From Aporrectodea caliginosa (lineage: Eukaryota > Annelida > Clitellata > Crassiclitellata > Lumbricidae), in NCBI GenBank assembly GCA_020284085.1, contig JACEVL010000044.1:290001-354000 (forward strand): a stretch of DNA of 64,000 nt, read 5' to 3'. The translations under genes were made by a program, and so were the position numbers. The notes under the pieces were generated by a model. That model saw only the letters and a list, made by a program, of their open reading frames with translations. It ran no database searches and had not been told where the DNA came from. Shown in pieces: positions 32,308 to 42,322 of this stretch. How positions within the stretch are numbered: the first letter of the stretch is position 1; each line of letters begins with the position of its first letter.

Positions 32308-32585
32308 GCCGCTCCTGTCGTATTATGTATCCAAATATTACCACAATAATTCACATTTTGCTGCTCACTTCTGTCACGGCTTGCAGTGTTGAACGAGCAA
32401 ATTCTAGTCTGCGATTTCTGAAGTCGTGTTTCCGAAGTATAATGAACGAGGACAGATTTAATGCACTCATTTCATTGTTTGTCCACAAGGACATCAAGTT
32501 AGACATTGATGACATTATCAATGCCTACGCCAGAAAGCATCCAAGGAGAATGACACTGCTTAATCCACTGGCATGTGACACTTAA
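32308..32585 (+). pseudogene. hAT transposase, C-terminal part of a split gene
   Basis: The plus strand reads MYPNITTIIHILLLTSVTAC, SVERANSSLRFLKSCFRS and DRFNALISLFVHKDIKLD, and ends KHPRRMTLLNPLACDT with a stop. This is the dimerisation domain of the 52-kDa-repressor-like hAT group, where YPNI follows shortly after the T-L-x-D/C motif found at the end of the 23112-23492 fragment. The first bases repeat GCCGCTCC in the same frame. The frame itself is intact here. Confidence 0.85.
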
Positions 32586-32751
32586 TTATTTTCTTTTTGG
32601 ATCAAGGGTTGCATGATCAAAACCGATAACTGATTTATAATCACTGTTAACCTTCAGTGGAGACCAGTTGTTTTATATGAGAAACTATATATTTTTTTAA
32701 AGTTCCATAACATTTTCTATAAAAAGGATCATTATAGTTTTGCGTGATCTA

Positions 32752-32792
<41 letters not shown>

Positions 32793-33324
32793 GATTGGAT
32801 TGGTAGTATTTACGCCCCCTAACCAGAAATCCTGGATCCGCCCCTGGTACGGGAAGCGATCCCGCCATCTACTGCTCTTCACGCCAGTAATGTTACCGCT
32901 ACACTAAAGACCCCTCAAATGATCTCAACAGAAAGCAGACGAAGGCAACAGTTTCAGTCCAGGTAATTTTGTCTATGGAAATCGTAAGGCACCTCAAACG
33001 TAAAGTGACACTAACCAAACTCTGTGACATGTAATTAGGAAAGTCAATATAAATGACTAAATTAATAAAATGTCTGCATTAAAATTAGTGATGTACAGTC
33101 ATGATGACTCATTCTTAAGGTTCCAGCTTCAGGAATGTCATAAACGAGTTCATTGCACTTTACGTAAAGTAACTAAACTTGAAGAAATACAGCTGAAACA
33201 GTTTAGTACATCCATATTTTTTATAAAGCATGCATCTATAACAAGTGTTATCGCTATAACAAGTGTTCAAATACAATACAATACAATCTAACAGAATGTT
33301 CAAAGACCGTCACAAAAAAACAAT
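32586..33324. other. Unassigned sequence downstream of SPP, with AT repeat and hAT end
   Basis: Positions 32757-32791 are an (AT)n run. Positions 32808-32846 (GGGGGCG complement, ending CCGCCCCTG) look like a hAT terminus. A GCTATAACAAGTG...AATACAATAC LINE/SINE tail lies at 33248-33290. Confidence 0.5.
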
Positions 33325-33332
33325 GCAATAAC

Positions 33333-33338
33333 TTTATT
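33333..33338 (-). terminator. Poly(A) signal of the SPP gene
   Basis: On the minus strand AATAAA is followed within about 20 bases by TTTTTTTGTG, a U/GU-rich downstream element. It lies about 235 bases after the SPP stop codon. No genomic A-tract follows, which argues against a retroposed copy. Confidence 0.7.
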
Positions 33339-33573
33339 TCGAATGACAATTTTAAATTATGCCATCCATGTAGACCATCACCAGTGAAGCAATAGAACAA
33401 CATCAAAACAAACAGATTTCATAATGAACAATATCAAGAGCAGAATGGTAGCTGTTCATTTATCATGGATCCATATGACCTAAATCTTAAGTCTTACAAT
33501 CTTTTCAGATGCTTTCCTACTACAGACTTGTTCAAATAAAAGTATTATTTTCTATTTCTGTTTTTGTCATTCA

Positions 33574-34076
33574 CTATTGTGCCAGCACTGGCCCAGCAGC
33601 CTTCTCTTCTGATTTCGATTCAGTCTTTTCTGGACTGTCTTCATATTTGAACATAAGGCCAATCTCGCCTTTGATACACGCCACTAACAGAGGCAGTCCA
33701 ATGCATGCTGGTACCAAGTACAGAAGAGCATGCTGGGCATGCTTGAAACAGTGCATGACAATATGGTAGTGACCATACCAAGAAAGTATGACAAAAAGCC
33801 AGAGTAGAAGTATGTCCAGCGATTCTGGTTAAGACTGACATCATGTCTTAGAAGCAGAGCAATGAAGATGCCTGGTATGACAATGTCACCTAGACCAAGC
33901 ATGACAAAGTTATTGGCATCCAAGACCTTCTCAAGCAAATCCTGTGGAAATCCCAATTTAATTGGTGCTTCAAATGACTTTGCTACAGTCACCATGACAT
34001 TTGTCCCAAACACCCAAAATATGTCATAGACAAATAAACCGCCTAGAAGAATACAGCCAGTGCTAATACGATTCAA
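33574..34076 (-). CDS. HM13: Signal peptide peptidase (HM13), C-terminal exon with frameshift
   Basis: Signal peptide peptidase is the intramembrane aspartyl protease of the ER that clears cleaved signal peptides. The exon starts after CTGCAG at 34076 and reads STGCILLGGLFVYDIFWVFG, with the YD catalytic aspartate. It continues FEAPIKLGFPQDLLEKVLD and NNFVMLGLGDIVIPGIF (second aspartate in GLGD), then the last membrane segments. Near 33757-33761 one base is missing, and the frame then continues as MHCFKHAQHALLYLVPACIG and ends EEKAAGPVLAQ. The C-terminus lacks the KKxx-type ER retrieval signal of vertebrate SPP. The last third of the gene is in one exon. Upstream exons are not found between here and the AAA gene. 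The frameshift may be an assembly error or a sign of a pseudogene. Confidence 0.85.
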
Positions 34077-34082
34077 CTGCAG

Positions 34083-34555
34083 TCATAATTTGTCAACTCA
34101 TGTAAAACACAGTAATCCAAAAACCGTAAAATCCACTTTAACACAGTAACCTTATAATAAAATTAATGCTTCTCAGTTCAACTGAAACAGAGACTACACA
34201 GAAGTTAGGAGGACAGTCTCTACAGAAGTCGAATTCGGACAGTGAACGGAAGCCGCCGAAACGATGCTCCCAACTTCATCTGACGTGTAGAGACATGTCG
34301 TCACACGTCAGAAGCGTCACCTGAGGTTCTACAATTAATTTATTTAAGAGGATACTACTTCTTTCATCGATAGCAAACTTAAGTTATTTTTTGCAAATAT
34401 CTTACTGGTATTTTAGCAAATATCTTACTAGTAGTCACTAAATGGTTGAATTTCATTAAACTCTACTAGTTAGATTAATCATAAAGTTTGAGTTGAAACA
34501 ACGATATTTAGTCAACCATCATATATGGCAAAATATGATCCCATTGTTTCAAAAC
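34083..34555. other. Putative SPP intron sequence
   Basis: No earlier SPP exon (the N-L-F-G / L-x-L-N-N region) is recognisable here on the minus strand. Confidence 0.35.
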
Positions 34556-34559
34556 TTTC

Positions 34560-35260
34560 AATCAAATCAAATCAAAATCATTTTTATTGAACCATCATCA
34601 AGAAACCAAAATACAAATTATAAGAACAAAAATACATGTAAGCAGAAAATCATCCAAGGATAATTAGGTTGAAAACCGTTTAAAATGAAGCGACAAGTCA
34701 TTAAGAAGAAAGTCAAAAGAACAGGATAATATGGACAATAAGGGAGACCTAAAGGGTCCTAGGACCCGCTAAGAAGGTCCCCACTTTCAATATTTAAAGA
34801 AAATGGCCAGTTCCCAAAAAATTACAAGGCAGTGGTGAGTACCATAGCAGATCAGTTCACAACAGGTCAACAAAAGACAGTAAAATAGATCTTCGATATT
34901 CAAAATAAGCAGTACTTTTTAAATAACATATTAAAATAATAATTGCAGTAAAAGTAAAGACAGAGAATAAGGATTACATACAAAGGGTAATAAAAAGAAA
35001 GGTAAGGAGGAAAGGAAAAAGAAAAGAAGTAACTCAGGAGAAAGAAACGAAAATAAAGAGTATAAACAAAAAATAAGAGCTAGAAACACATGTGGAGTAG
35101 GATAAAGGTGTAAGAAGATCAGAGGACCACGGCAGTATCTGTACATCAAACATGCAAGAGTTAAGATCCATTAGACAGAAGATGTTCCCGGAGTTTCCTT
35201 TAACCAACTTTCCGTGAGGTTGACAACTTGACATGGGTAAAAGGACTTAATTAGTAAATA
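34560..35260 (-). mobile_element. LINE 3' end (UTR-rich), 5'-truncated
   Basis: The minus strand ends with a TTTTTATTG... and TGATT-type tail. It contains CTTCTTAGCGGGTCC and AGGACCCTTTAGG, wording that parallels the 3' UTR of the LINE at 41221-41900 (GACTTCAGTCCC, TTAGCGGG). No reverse transcriptase motif remains. Confidence 0.45.
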
Positions 35261-35400
35261 GATACTTCTATCGAGCCTTTGTTTATGATGCCGATGACAT
35301 ACCAAAACAAACCCTAATCAGATCAATATCCAGATAAGTCCATAAGACAGAGAAGCAGCCTATGGTGTATATTGGATAAGCAACTTGGAAAAGATCGAAA
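35255..35400 (-). mobile_element. Interspersed repeat family B copy
   Basis: It shares AGATACTTCTAT, GATCAATATCCAGA, AGTCCATAAGACAGAGA and GGATAAGCAACTTG with the copy at 6403-6555. Confidence 0.6.
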
Positions 35401-35565
35401 TGTTATAAGCAACTATGCAGAACAAAGGGATATATCAAGGAAGTTCTAAAATCGAGATCCAACAACCGAAAAGCTCTTTCACCTAGAATAGTTCTAGTTC
35501 TAGGTATAAACTTGGTATACTAACACTACCATATTACGTAAAATAAGTGAAATTTATATAGCACC

Positions 35566-38500
35566 TTACCTTGCCTTTGTGGACTGAATTTCCTGTAGCG
35601 CGCGATCGAAGTCTGCCATCAGAACGCTGTTGTCGTGTTCTAACTTGCCCCAGGATCCGACATCACAATCTGGATCAGCAACCGTAGGATTCTCCCTTTC
35701 AAAAGCCAGAAGACGCGCTCTTCGATTGACAGCAGCAAGATCTGCCAAACTGTACTCTGTCAATGACAATTCAATAGGCTAACTGTAATTCTACATGTGT
35801 AATTTTACATGTGTTATTCTACATGTGTAATTATACATGTGTAATTATACATGTGTAATTATATATGAGTAATTAAACAATGTGTAATTATACATGTGTA
35901 ATTATACATGAGTAATTCTACATGTGTAATTCTACATGTGTAATTCTACATGTGTAATAATTATTCTACATGAGTAATTATACATGTGTAATTATACGAG
36001 TAATTCTACATGTGTAATTATACATGTGTAATTCTACATAAGTAATTATACATGTGGAAGTGGAATGCTACATGGCTGTGTAAGTCAACATGTGTAATTA
36101 TTCCTGCAGAAAGTAATACAGTACTGTGCAAATCAGTACAGATTAGCACACTGCAGGCAGTAGCAGGCATCTGCAGACAAAAGGAGCATAGCATTTATTT
36201 TCATTACCATTTATTATTATTATTATTATTATCATTAATATTAATAATAATATTAATATAAACGCAGTGAAATGTCTGTCTGTCTTTCTGTGCAATACAT
36301 CACAATATACACAATACACTTAAAAGCGATTACATAATTTATAGAAAACTTAAATGATTTGCATTATACCTACATATCTCAGTCTCTTTATCGTTGTCTC
36401 TTTCTGTCTGCATGTCCGTCTGTCTCTCTAAACTCGACGCAGTGTGGCCATTCCAATCTTCCATTTATCAGGCTGTAATCGTTTCTGAGGACTCGTTAAT
36501 TTTCTAACTGGAAAGAAATTTGTTTTCCGCCAATGTATCGCATTGGCATACTTAAATGTTGAGCACCTACGGGCGACATAACATAGTCACAGCTAAAATC
36601 TCTTCTTCTGTCTCCTGTTTGTTTTATTATTATATTTAAATTACGTAGAATGAATTACCGTCTGTGTTTGCAGCGAACGATTTCACAGCTTTGGGGGGAA
36701 TACCCCATTTGGCCATTTTCGGTCCCAGAAACGCGCATCGTTCCTTCAAAGAAGGAATCATTGCATATGCTATATGTTTAGTTGAACTCTCAGTTTCAAA
36801 GAACTTTATAATTTAACAGTCAGCTTTAAGCTTTTATAAACCGAATTACTGAATAAATGAATAAATGACAGAAAGAATAAGCAAACAAACAAATTAGTTA
36901 ATTAATTGCATCGATGCATGGTTTAAGAATTTCGTAATTCAGTTCAACCGGTGCTAAACAGCTTCTTACAATCAACTGTATGATAGGATCAACATGTTTT
37001 TCTGAATTTATTTCTCTCCAGCAGAGAAAATCGACTGTTTGTATATGATAAAGAGAGAAGCATGAGGTCGGTTAAACATTCAAATAAACCAAGCCGTTAA
37101 CTTACCCTACAGTTTATTTGCACATAATCTGCATATTACAGAGTAGGCCTAGTGTTTACCTCAAATGTCGGGAAATCCAATTTAAAGTCAACCTCGAGTC
37201 GGCCGGGGCGACGCAGAGCATCGTCCACAGTATCAATCTGATTGGTGCTGGCCAGAAAGAAGAGGTCTGTTTCCTCCACACCGTCGAGCAGCGAGAGTAG
37301 ACTTAGTGCGACTGACGAGCCTTCGTTGCGGTTCTGCAGAACGGCATCTGCCTCATCTAAGTAGATGACCGTGGGCTTCAATGCATCTGCCTAAGAATCA
37401 CCAAAAAAATTTCCCAGCCATGCAATACCTGTCTGATGACATTTTATGGGTCAGTTGGGTCATTCTCATTCTACTTGTCAATTGGCCAGTAATTCTGACG
37501 GTCAGAAGTCGATCTTTTATTTATGTTAACCAGAAGACACGAAACGCCGTGTCTTCACATTACACTTCTACCAGAGCAAGCATGCTGAATTGACACGTAG
37601 ACAACTTGGTGATGCACTGGGAAGCAAGGACATCTCGAACATCGTGAATTCTCTTATCCGTCCAGCTATATGACTATCTTAACTCATGTACTAAGACCAT
37701 GTCACATCTGCCTTTGTTATCTACACTGGCTTTCTGTATGTGAGTGTATCCGCTGAAAGCTGGATCGCTTCCTGTACAAGGCATGTGAAAATCATTTGCC
37801 TTCTTACATAGCTCCCATGGTTACAAACTGTATCTTGGTCAAGTCTTCTGGATCAGTATCTGCTGGAAAGCATGCTATTTCAGGTATAAGTCTTGACTTT
37901 GGCCAGCAAGCATTCATGGTTGCTGGTCCCTCCATCTGGAACTCTCGACTTCCTCGTATTCGCAACTCTCTTACCGTGACTATCTTTCGCTCTAAACTGA
38001 GTCTACTTACGATTCTTAATGTGCCCGATTTCAGATGTGCACTTCTGAACTTTGTAAAGGGCATCATCAAATTTCAGTTGTCATTCATTCATTCGAGTAT
38101 TTGTTAATTCAGTTTTCCTGTCTGATTACAGCTTTACAAATTTATCTGATAAATGTAAGTAGTTACTGCATTGAACAGCTTCTTGAGGTTATTTTCTGCT
38201 CTGCCTTCCAGTAACGACGACCCCTGCACCTCGATGAAAGCCATTTTCCTGTCTCCATCGTATCTGTTAGCCTCCCGACGAATGGCTTTGGCAACGGTTG
38301 TTTTTCCACAGCCTTTAATCAAAATGTTGAACTTTTATTATATTTACAATTGATTTATTTAAAAGTTCTTGATAGATCGTAAGACGAATGTAATAACGAT
38401 AATAGCAAGAATGGAACTGAAATATTAGACAATAAATATAAATGAAGAAAGCATATGTTCTAGAAATGTAAAAGTAGGCCTACATACATTTTTAGTATGT

Positions 38501-39684
38501 AAATTCCTTCAAGAATTGTATAGGCTAATTGTGACCTGCTCTGGCAAAAGGAGGCTGTTGGCCAAAAAAAGTTTTTCATATTTTAGAATAGAAATGCTAA
38601 ATGATAATTTCTGTTTAAAATGTTGAAAAATTATTATTCTATCTACACGGGTTCCAGAGATATGAATTTTACAATGTTTTCCTACTCCGAAGTACAATTT
38701 CGAGAAAAACGCCTGCAAAGTTTCTTGTCTTATCGTCGGCGGCGTTAAAATAATCGTCTATTAGCTCTGCTAGATTTTAATTTTTAAGTCCACACGCTGA
38801 CGCATCGTTTACTAGACGCGCAATTCGACGTCCATTCTCAGTTTTACTCATTCTTAAATTGAAATAAATTAAGAATCTCAAGAAAGTTAAGATCAAAATC
38901 GTTTTTCTATGCACGCGTTATTTATTTATCTCCGCGTAAACAGTGATTGAATATGCGCGACCTTGAAAATGCAGCCTTTAGGAAGGCCAGGTTCAGTCAC
39001 GTGACTCCGTTGCTAACTATGGGGTTTAATACCCTAAGTAAATCACAAAGTTTAAGTGTTTTAAACTTTAAATATATGGAAATCACTGCGGCAAACCATC
39101 CAAATCAGGATATTTTTAGCAAGCCAAATTCATAAACTTTCCAATGACGTATTACACTTGGATGAACTAACAGAATGAAGGCCATAAAATACTCTTGAAA
39201 CTTGACCTAATAACGAGATTAAATTGCCGGATAATATTTACTAATCACGCAAACTTCATTAATTTGTCACGAAATAGGTTAAATATTATTAAATCAATAT
39301 TCTTTTCACATAATATAAGAACTTATTTATTGATTTATGCCAAAAAACGACAATCGACAATTTTACACCTGATTGGTTTTTTAGTTAATTTCTTCGCTTT
39401 TATCATTTGCGACTTCCGCCTCCTTTTGCCAGAGCAGGTCACAATTTTCAGAGATAGCATGATTAGTTTTGATAGTTTATGGAAGGTCATAAATGACGTT
39501 ATATCTATGGAAGGTCATAAATGACGTTATATGCAGACTGACCGGGCGGGCCGTGGAGAATTACGCCCTTGATAGGCTTAATATCCTGTGTCTGAAACAA
39601 CTCCGGACATTCGGTTGGAATCCGTATCATTTTCGTCACTTCATGTATTACACGCTTCACTTCCGCCGTTATTGTAGCCGGCAT
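35566..39684 (-). CDS. AAA-family ATPase, five exons assembled by hand
   Basis: Exons on the minus strand: 39684-39543 (RIPTECPELF...VILHGPPG), 38312-38167 (CGKTTVAKAIRREAN...KKLFNA), 37390-37160 (ADALKPTVIYLDEADAVL, sensor FLASTNQID, ALRRPGRLEVDF), 36743-36659 (ERCAFLGPKMAKWGI) and 35756-35566 (EYSLADLAAVNRRARL...DFDRALQEIQ). Every junction has GT-AG ends and matching phases (1, 0, 0, 1), giving 264 residues to a TAA. Walker A (GPPGCGKTT), Walker B (VIYLDEAD), sensor-1 N, the arginine-finger RRPGR and the C-terminal helix are all present, so an active classical AAA ATPase module is expected. The first exon may not be the true start, because an N-domain is missing. The last exon may instead splice at AG|GTAAGG (35570/35569). 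Substrate and subfamily are unknown. Confidence 0.8.
35785..36060. repeat. TACATGTGTAATTA minisatellite in an AAA intron
   Basis: About 20 units of 14 bases, built on ACATGT with TAATTA or TAATTC linkers, between the fourth and fifth AAA exons. Confidence 0.85.
36164..36287. repeat. Intronic repeat with ATT/AAT palindromic core, copy 1
   Basis: It matches 39674-39832: GGCATCTGCAGACAAAAGG, AGCATAG, an ATT run turning into AAT, then ATAAACGCAGTGAAATG and TCTG units. It lies in the fourth AAA intron. Confidence 0.8.
36290..36655. other. AAA intron sequence
   Basis: Short TCTG runs. Nothing else is recognised. Confidence 0.4.
37600..38040 (+). pseudogene. LINE C-terminal fragment in an AAA intron
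   Basis: On the plus strand LHWLSVCECI is followed by KLDRFLYKACENHLPSYI, then SYIAPMV and FMVAGPSIWNSRLPRIRNSL, TIFRSKLSLL. This is the familiar LINE end (W-N-x-L-P...F-[KR]-x-x-L). It has stops and frame changes. It is inserted antisense to the host gene in the intron between the Walker A and Walker B exons. Confidence 0.75.
38527..39446. mobile_element. 920-bp element with 29-bp terminal inverted repeats
   Basis: Positions 38527-38555 and 39418-39446 are exact reverse complements (core GTGACCTGCTCTGGCAAAAG). The element fills most of the 1.23-kb intron between AAA exons 1 and 2. No transposase motif is visible and no target duplication is obvious, so the superfamily is open. Confidence 0.75.
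39480..39532. repeat. Two-copy 27-bp direct repeat beside an AAA donor site
   Basis: The block ATGGAAGGTCATAAATGACG followed by TTATAT occurs twice in a row, just inside the first AAA intron. Confidence 0.85.
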
Positions 39685-39705
39685 CTGCAGACAAAAGGAG
39701 CATAG

Positions 39706-39795
<90 letters not shown>

Positions 39796-39832
39796 TAAAC
39801 GCAGTGAAATGTCTGTCTGTCTGTATGTCTTT
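39674..39832. repeat. Repeat copy 2, carrying the splice acceptor of AAA exon 1
   Basis: Same order as 36164-36287, with a longer ATT/AAT core (39708-39793). Read on the minus strand it contains the CTGCAG acceptor and the first 11 bases of the exon (ATGCCGGCTAC). Confidence 0.8.
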
Positions 39833-39944
39833 CTGTTTGTCATTCAACACTTATCAAGGTCAAGGCTTCAATTGTCTCTGCTGAAAGAGTAGGCCCTGTT
39901 ATCATCTAAGATCGGGTCAAGTGCCTTTCTCACTGCGTCATTCG

Positions 39945-40335
39945 CCAGATGGCATGGGAGGGGAGTGGAGTGGAGGGAGCGGTGTGGAGAGGAGTGGGAA
40001 GGTGAGGTGGGAGGGAAGGGGCAGGTGAGGGGGGTAGAAGGTCGAGGGGAATAGGATGGGGAGGATGATGGAAGAGAAGAGGAGGGATTGGAAGGGAGGG
40101 AAGGGAAGGAAATATGAGATGAGCGGATGAAGAGGGGAGGGAAAGGGGAGTATGAGGAGGGATAGGGGTGAGAGAGGAGGGGTGGGGAGGGATGAATAGT
40201 GGAGTGGGAGGAGGGATGCTGGTGGGGAAGTGAGAGACGGGGAGAGGCGAACAGGAATGGGAGGGGAGAGGACGAGAGAAGGAAGGGGAGAAGGGAGGGG
40301 AAAGGATCGGGTAGGGGAGGGAAGTGGAAGTGGGG
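39945..40335. repeat. G-rich polypurine tract
   Basis: About 390 bases of nearly pure G and A on the plus strand with many GGGG and GGGA runs. Frames through it (Pro/Ser-rich) are artefacts. It could form G-quadruplex or triplex structures. Confidence 0.85.
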
Positions 40336-40419
40336 AGACGGGGTGGGACGGCTGATTGCAAGTGGCCCCCCGAGCTCGCTAAACTTCACCGTCTTAGGAC
40401 GGGCAAACATCTAGTTATA

Positions 40420-40580
40420 TATAAGTAACTTGTATAGTGCAGGTGTATAACTGCACACGTATCAACCGATGGCTCACCAAACCGAATCCACTGTCAGGTC
40501 ACGGAACATCCGAAGATCAGAGAGAAAGAAAGCGTATGGTCATTGGTCAACAAGCAATTTGAAATAGGTAAGTTTTAAGT
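40420..40580 (-). mobile_element. Interspersed repeat family B copy
   Basis: It shares AAGTAACTTGTATAGTGC, CGTATCAACCGATGGCTCAC and AACAAGCAATTTGAAATAGG with the family. Confidence 0.6.
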
Positions 40581-40599
40581 AGAGAATGAAATGACACAA

Positions 40600-41080
40600 T
40601 CGTCTGAGCAGATTGCAAAAGTGCGAATTCCAAACTTAGGTCCATCAACATAAGAGCTTTCATCAACAATAGGCCTAACACATAGAAATTTATGCAGTTT
40701 TATTTAATTCGGTGACCGGACAATTCGGTGCAGATCATGTTACGCAAGATGATTTCGTTTCATGCTACCTATTGTTAAATCTAAACTGTTTAAAAGTAGT
40801 TTTGTTCATTGGTGATTTGGTGTATCTGTAATTATACTGTATTTAGTATTTACATGTAGCTGTGCATGACATTTATTGTGTAACTTTGTAATCTCGTTTA
40901 TTTTAAAACGTATGTAATCGTTGTATACAATGTAAAGCATAGGCCCTACGTGCTTCTCAGATGCTAATAGAGGATATATGCATATAAAGAAGGTCGTCAC
41001 TTTAGCATTTGTTCCATGTTGTGAGAAAGCCATCTGTAACCATGGGAGCGTACGATGAGCTCATCAATCTGGAATCGTTC
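40600..41080. other. Unassigned sequence
   Basis: No supported feature. Confidence 0.35.
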
Positions 41081-41086
41081 TCTGAT

Positions 41087-41190
41087 GTACATACATACAT
41101 ACATACATACATACATACATACATACATACATACATGCATACATACATACATGCATACATACATACATACATACATAAATACATACAAGT
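41087..41190. repeat. CATA microsatellite
   Basis: About 25 units of CATA with CATG variants. Confidence 0.9.
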
Positions 41191-41220
41191 AGATACAACA
41201 TACACACATACAACCAACAT

Positions 41221-41940
41221 CAATCAATCAATCAATCCTTTTATTGTTTCCAGAGAATAGTCTACAAGTTGTGATCCAAAATAATCATTAAATACCAAGC
41301 ATAAGTTTGGAAATTTAAAACAGACAGATCACGTACATGATTATCTTATTAACTTTTGAGGGAAACAATCGGTATACCCAGAAGGGACTGAAGTCCCGCT
41401 AAGTTGGGGATACCCGTGTACCATGTTAGCAGCGGGATGACGGTTGAGTATACACAAATAGCATTGTCAGAAAAAGAAATAAGAATAACTATAGCTTAAC
41501 TAACAACACTTAACTAGGTCACTTGACTTCGGTAGGCTATTCCAGGCAGGAGGACCAGCGCATCTCATGGTAAAATAACGAGTGTTTGTGCAGGCATAGG
41601 TTCCATCAAAGTTATTGAGAGATCTTGTGTAGTGAGAATGAGTATCAGAGATCTTAGAGAAGTAGCGACTGAAGATTGGGGAAGAGATTTGTTGGTGAAG
41701 CGATACGTAAATTCACAGATTTGTAATTTATTTATCTGAGGGATAGTAAGTATTCGTAGTATACTATATCTACTTGCAGTGTTAGTTATCAGTGATCTCC
41801 CAGCAATAATACGTACAACTCGTCTCTGTAATATAGATAGCCTATTCAGTCACGAGGAATAATTGGAGGCCCAGGAGATATTGCAATATATCAAGTAAGG
41901 GTAAACAAGAGAATAATATAGTCAGTGTATGCAGAACTCT
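41221..41940 (-). mobile_element. LINE 3' end with ATTG tail, between two CATA arrays
   Basis: On the minus strand a decayed frame includes RSLNNFDGTYACTNTRYF, then MRCAGPPAWNSLPKSSDL, the LINE C-terminal W-N-S-L-P motif. A 3' UTR (GACTTCAGTCCC) and an ATTG tail (41221-41236) follow. It is 5'-truncated. Confidence 0.7.
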
Positions 41941-41948
41941 AGAGGGTA

Positions 41949-42034
41949 ACATACATACATACATACATACATACATACATACATACAGACATACATACAT
42001 AGTTACATACATACAACAAACATACATACATACA
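41949..42034. repeat. CATA microsatellite, second array
   Basis: About 18 CATA units. It and the array at 41087 flank a LINE fragment. Confidence 0.9.
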
Positions 42035-42154
42035 ATGAAGAAAGCAGTTTATAACAATCTAATTAACGATATTCTATTACTTGTAATATCAAATCAATCG
42101 AATAATTCGATTGAGTTTATTATTTCAATTTATTATTTTAATTATTATTTCCAG

Positions 42155-42248
42155 CGCCGAATTGTCTGACGTCGAATTGTCTGGCACCAAATTGTCTGGC
42201 ACCGAATTGTCTGGCACCGAATTGTCTGGCACCGAATTGTCCTAGCAC
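42155..42248. repeat. 15-bp minisatellite
   Basis: Six units of CTGGCACCGAATTGT with small changes. Confidence 0.9.
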
Positions 42249-42322
42249 CATTCAATTCAGCTTATTTGTTTAACAATAGGCCTAACTCATTGTTGAAAAT
42301 GATACTATCAGTAGTTATTAAC

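Noticed and set aside
22572..32846. hAT ends at 22572 (CAGGCGCGGATTTAG) and 32838-32846 (..CCGCCCCTG) as one element, with GTACGG nearby on both sides
   Set aside because: The adjoining 8-mers (GGGTACGG and GTACGGGA) are not the same and the ends match poorly, so chance is more likely.
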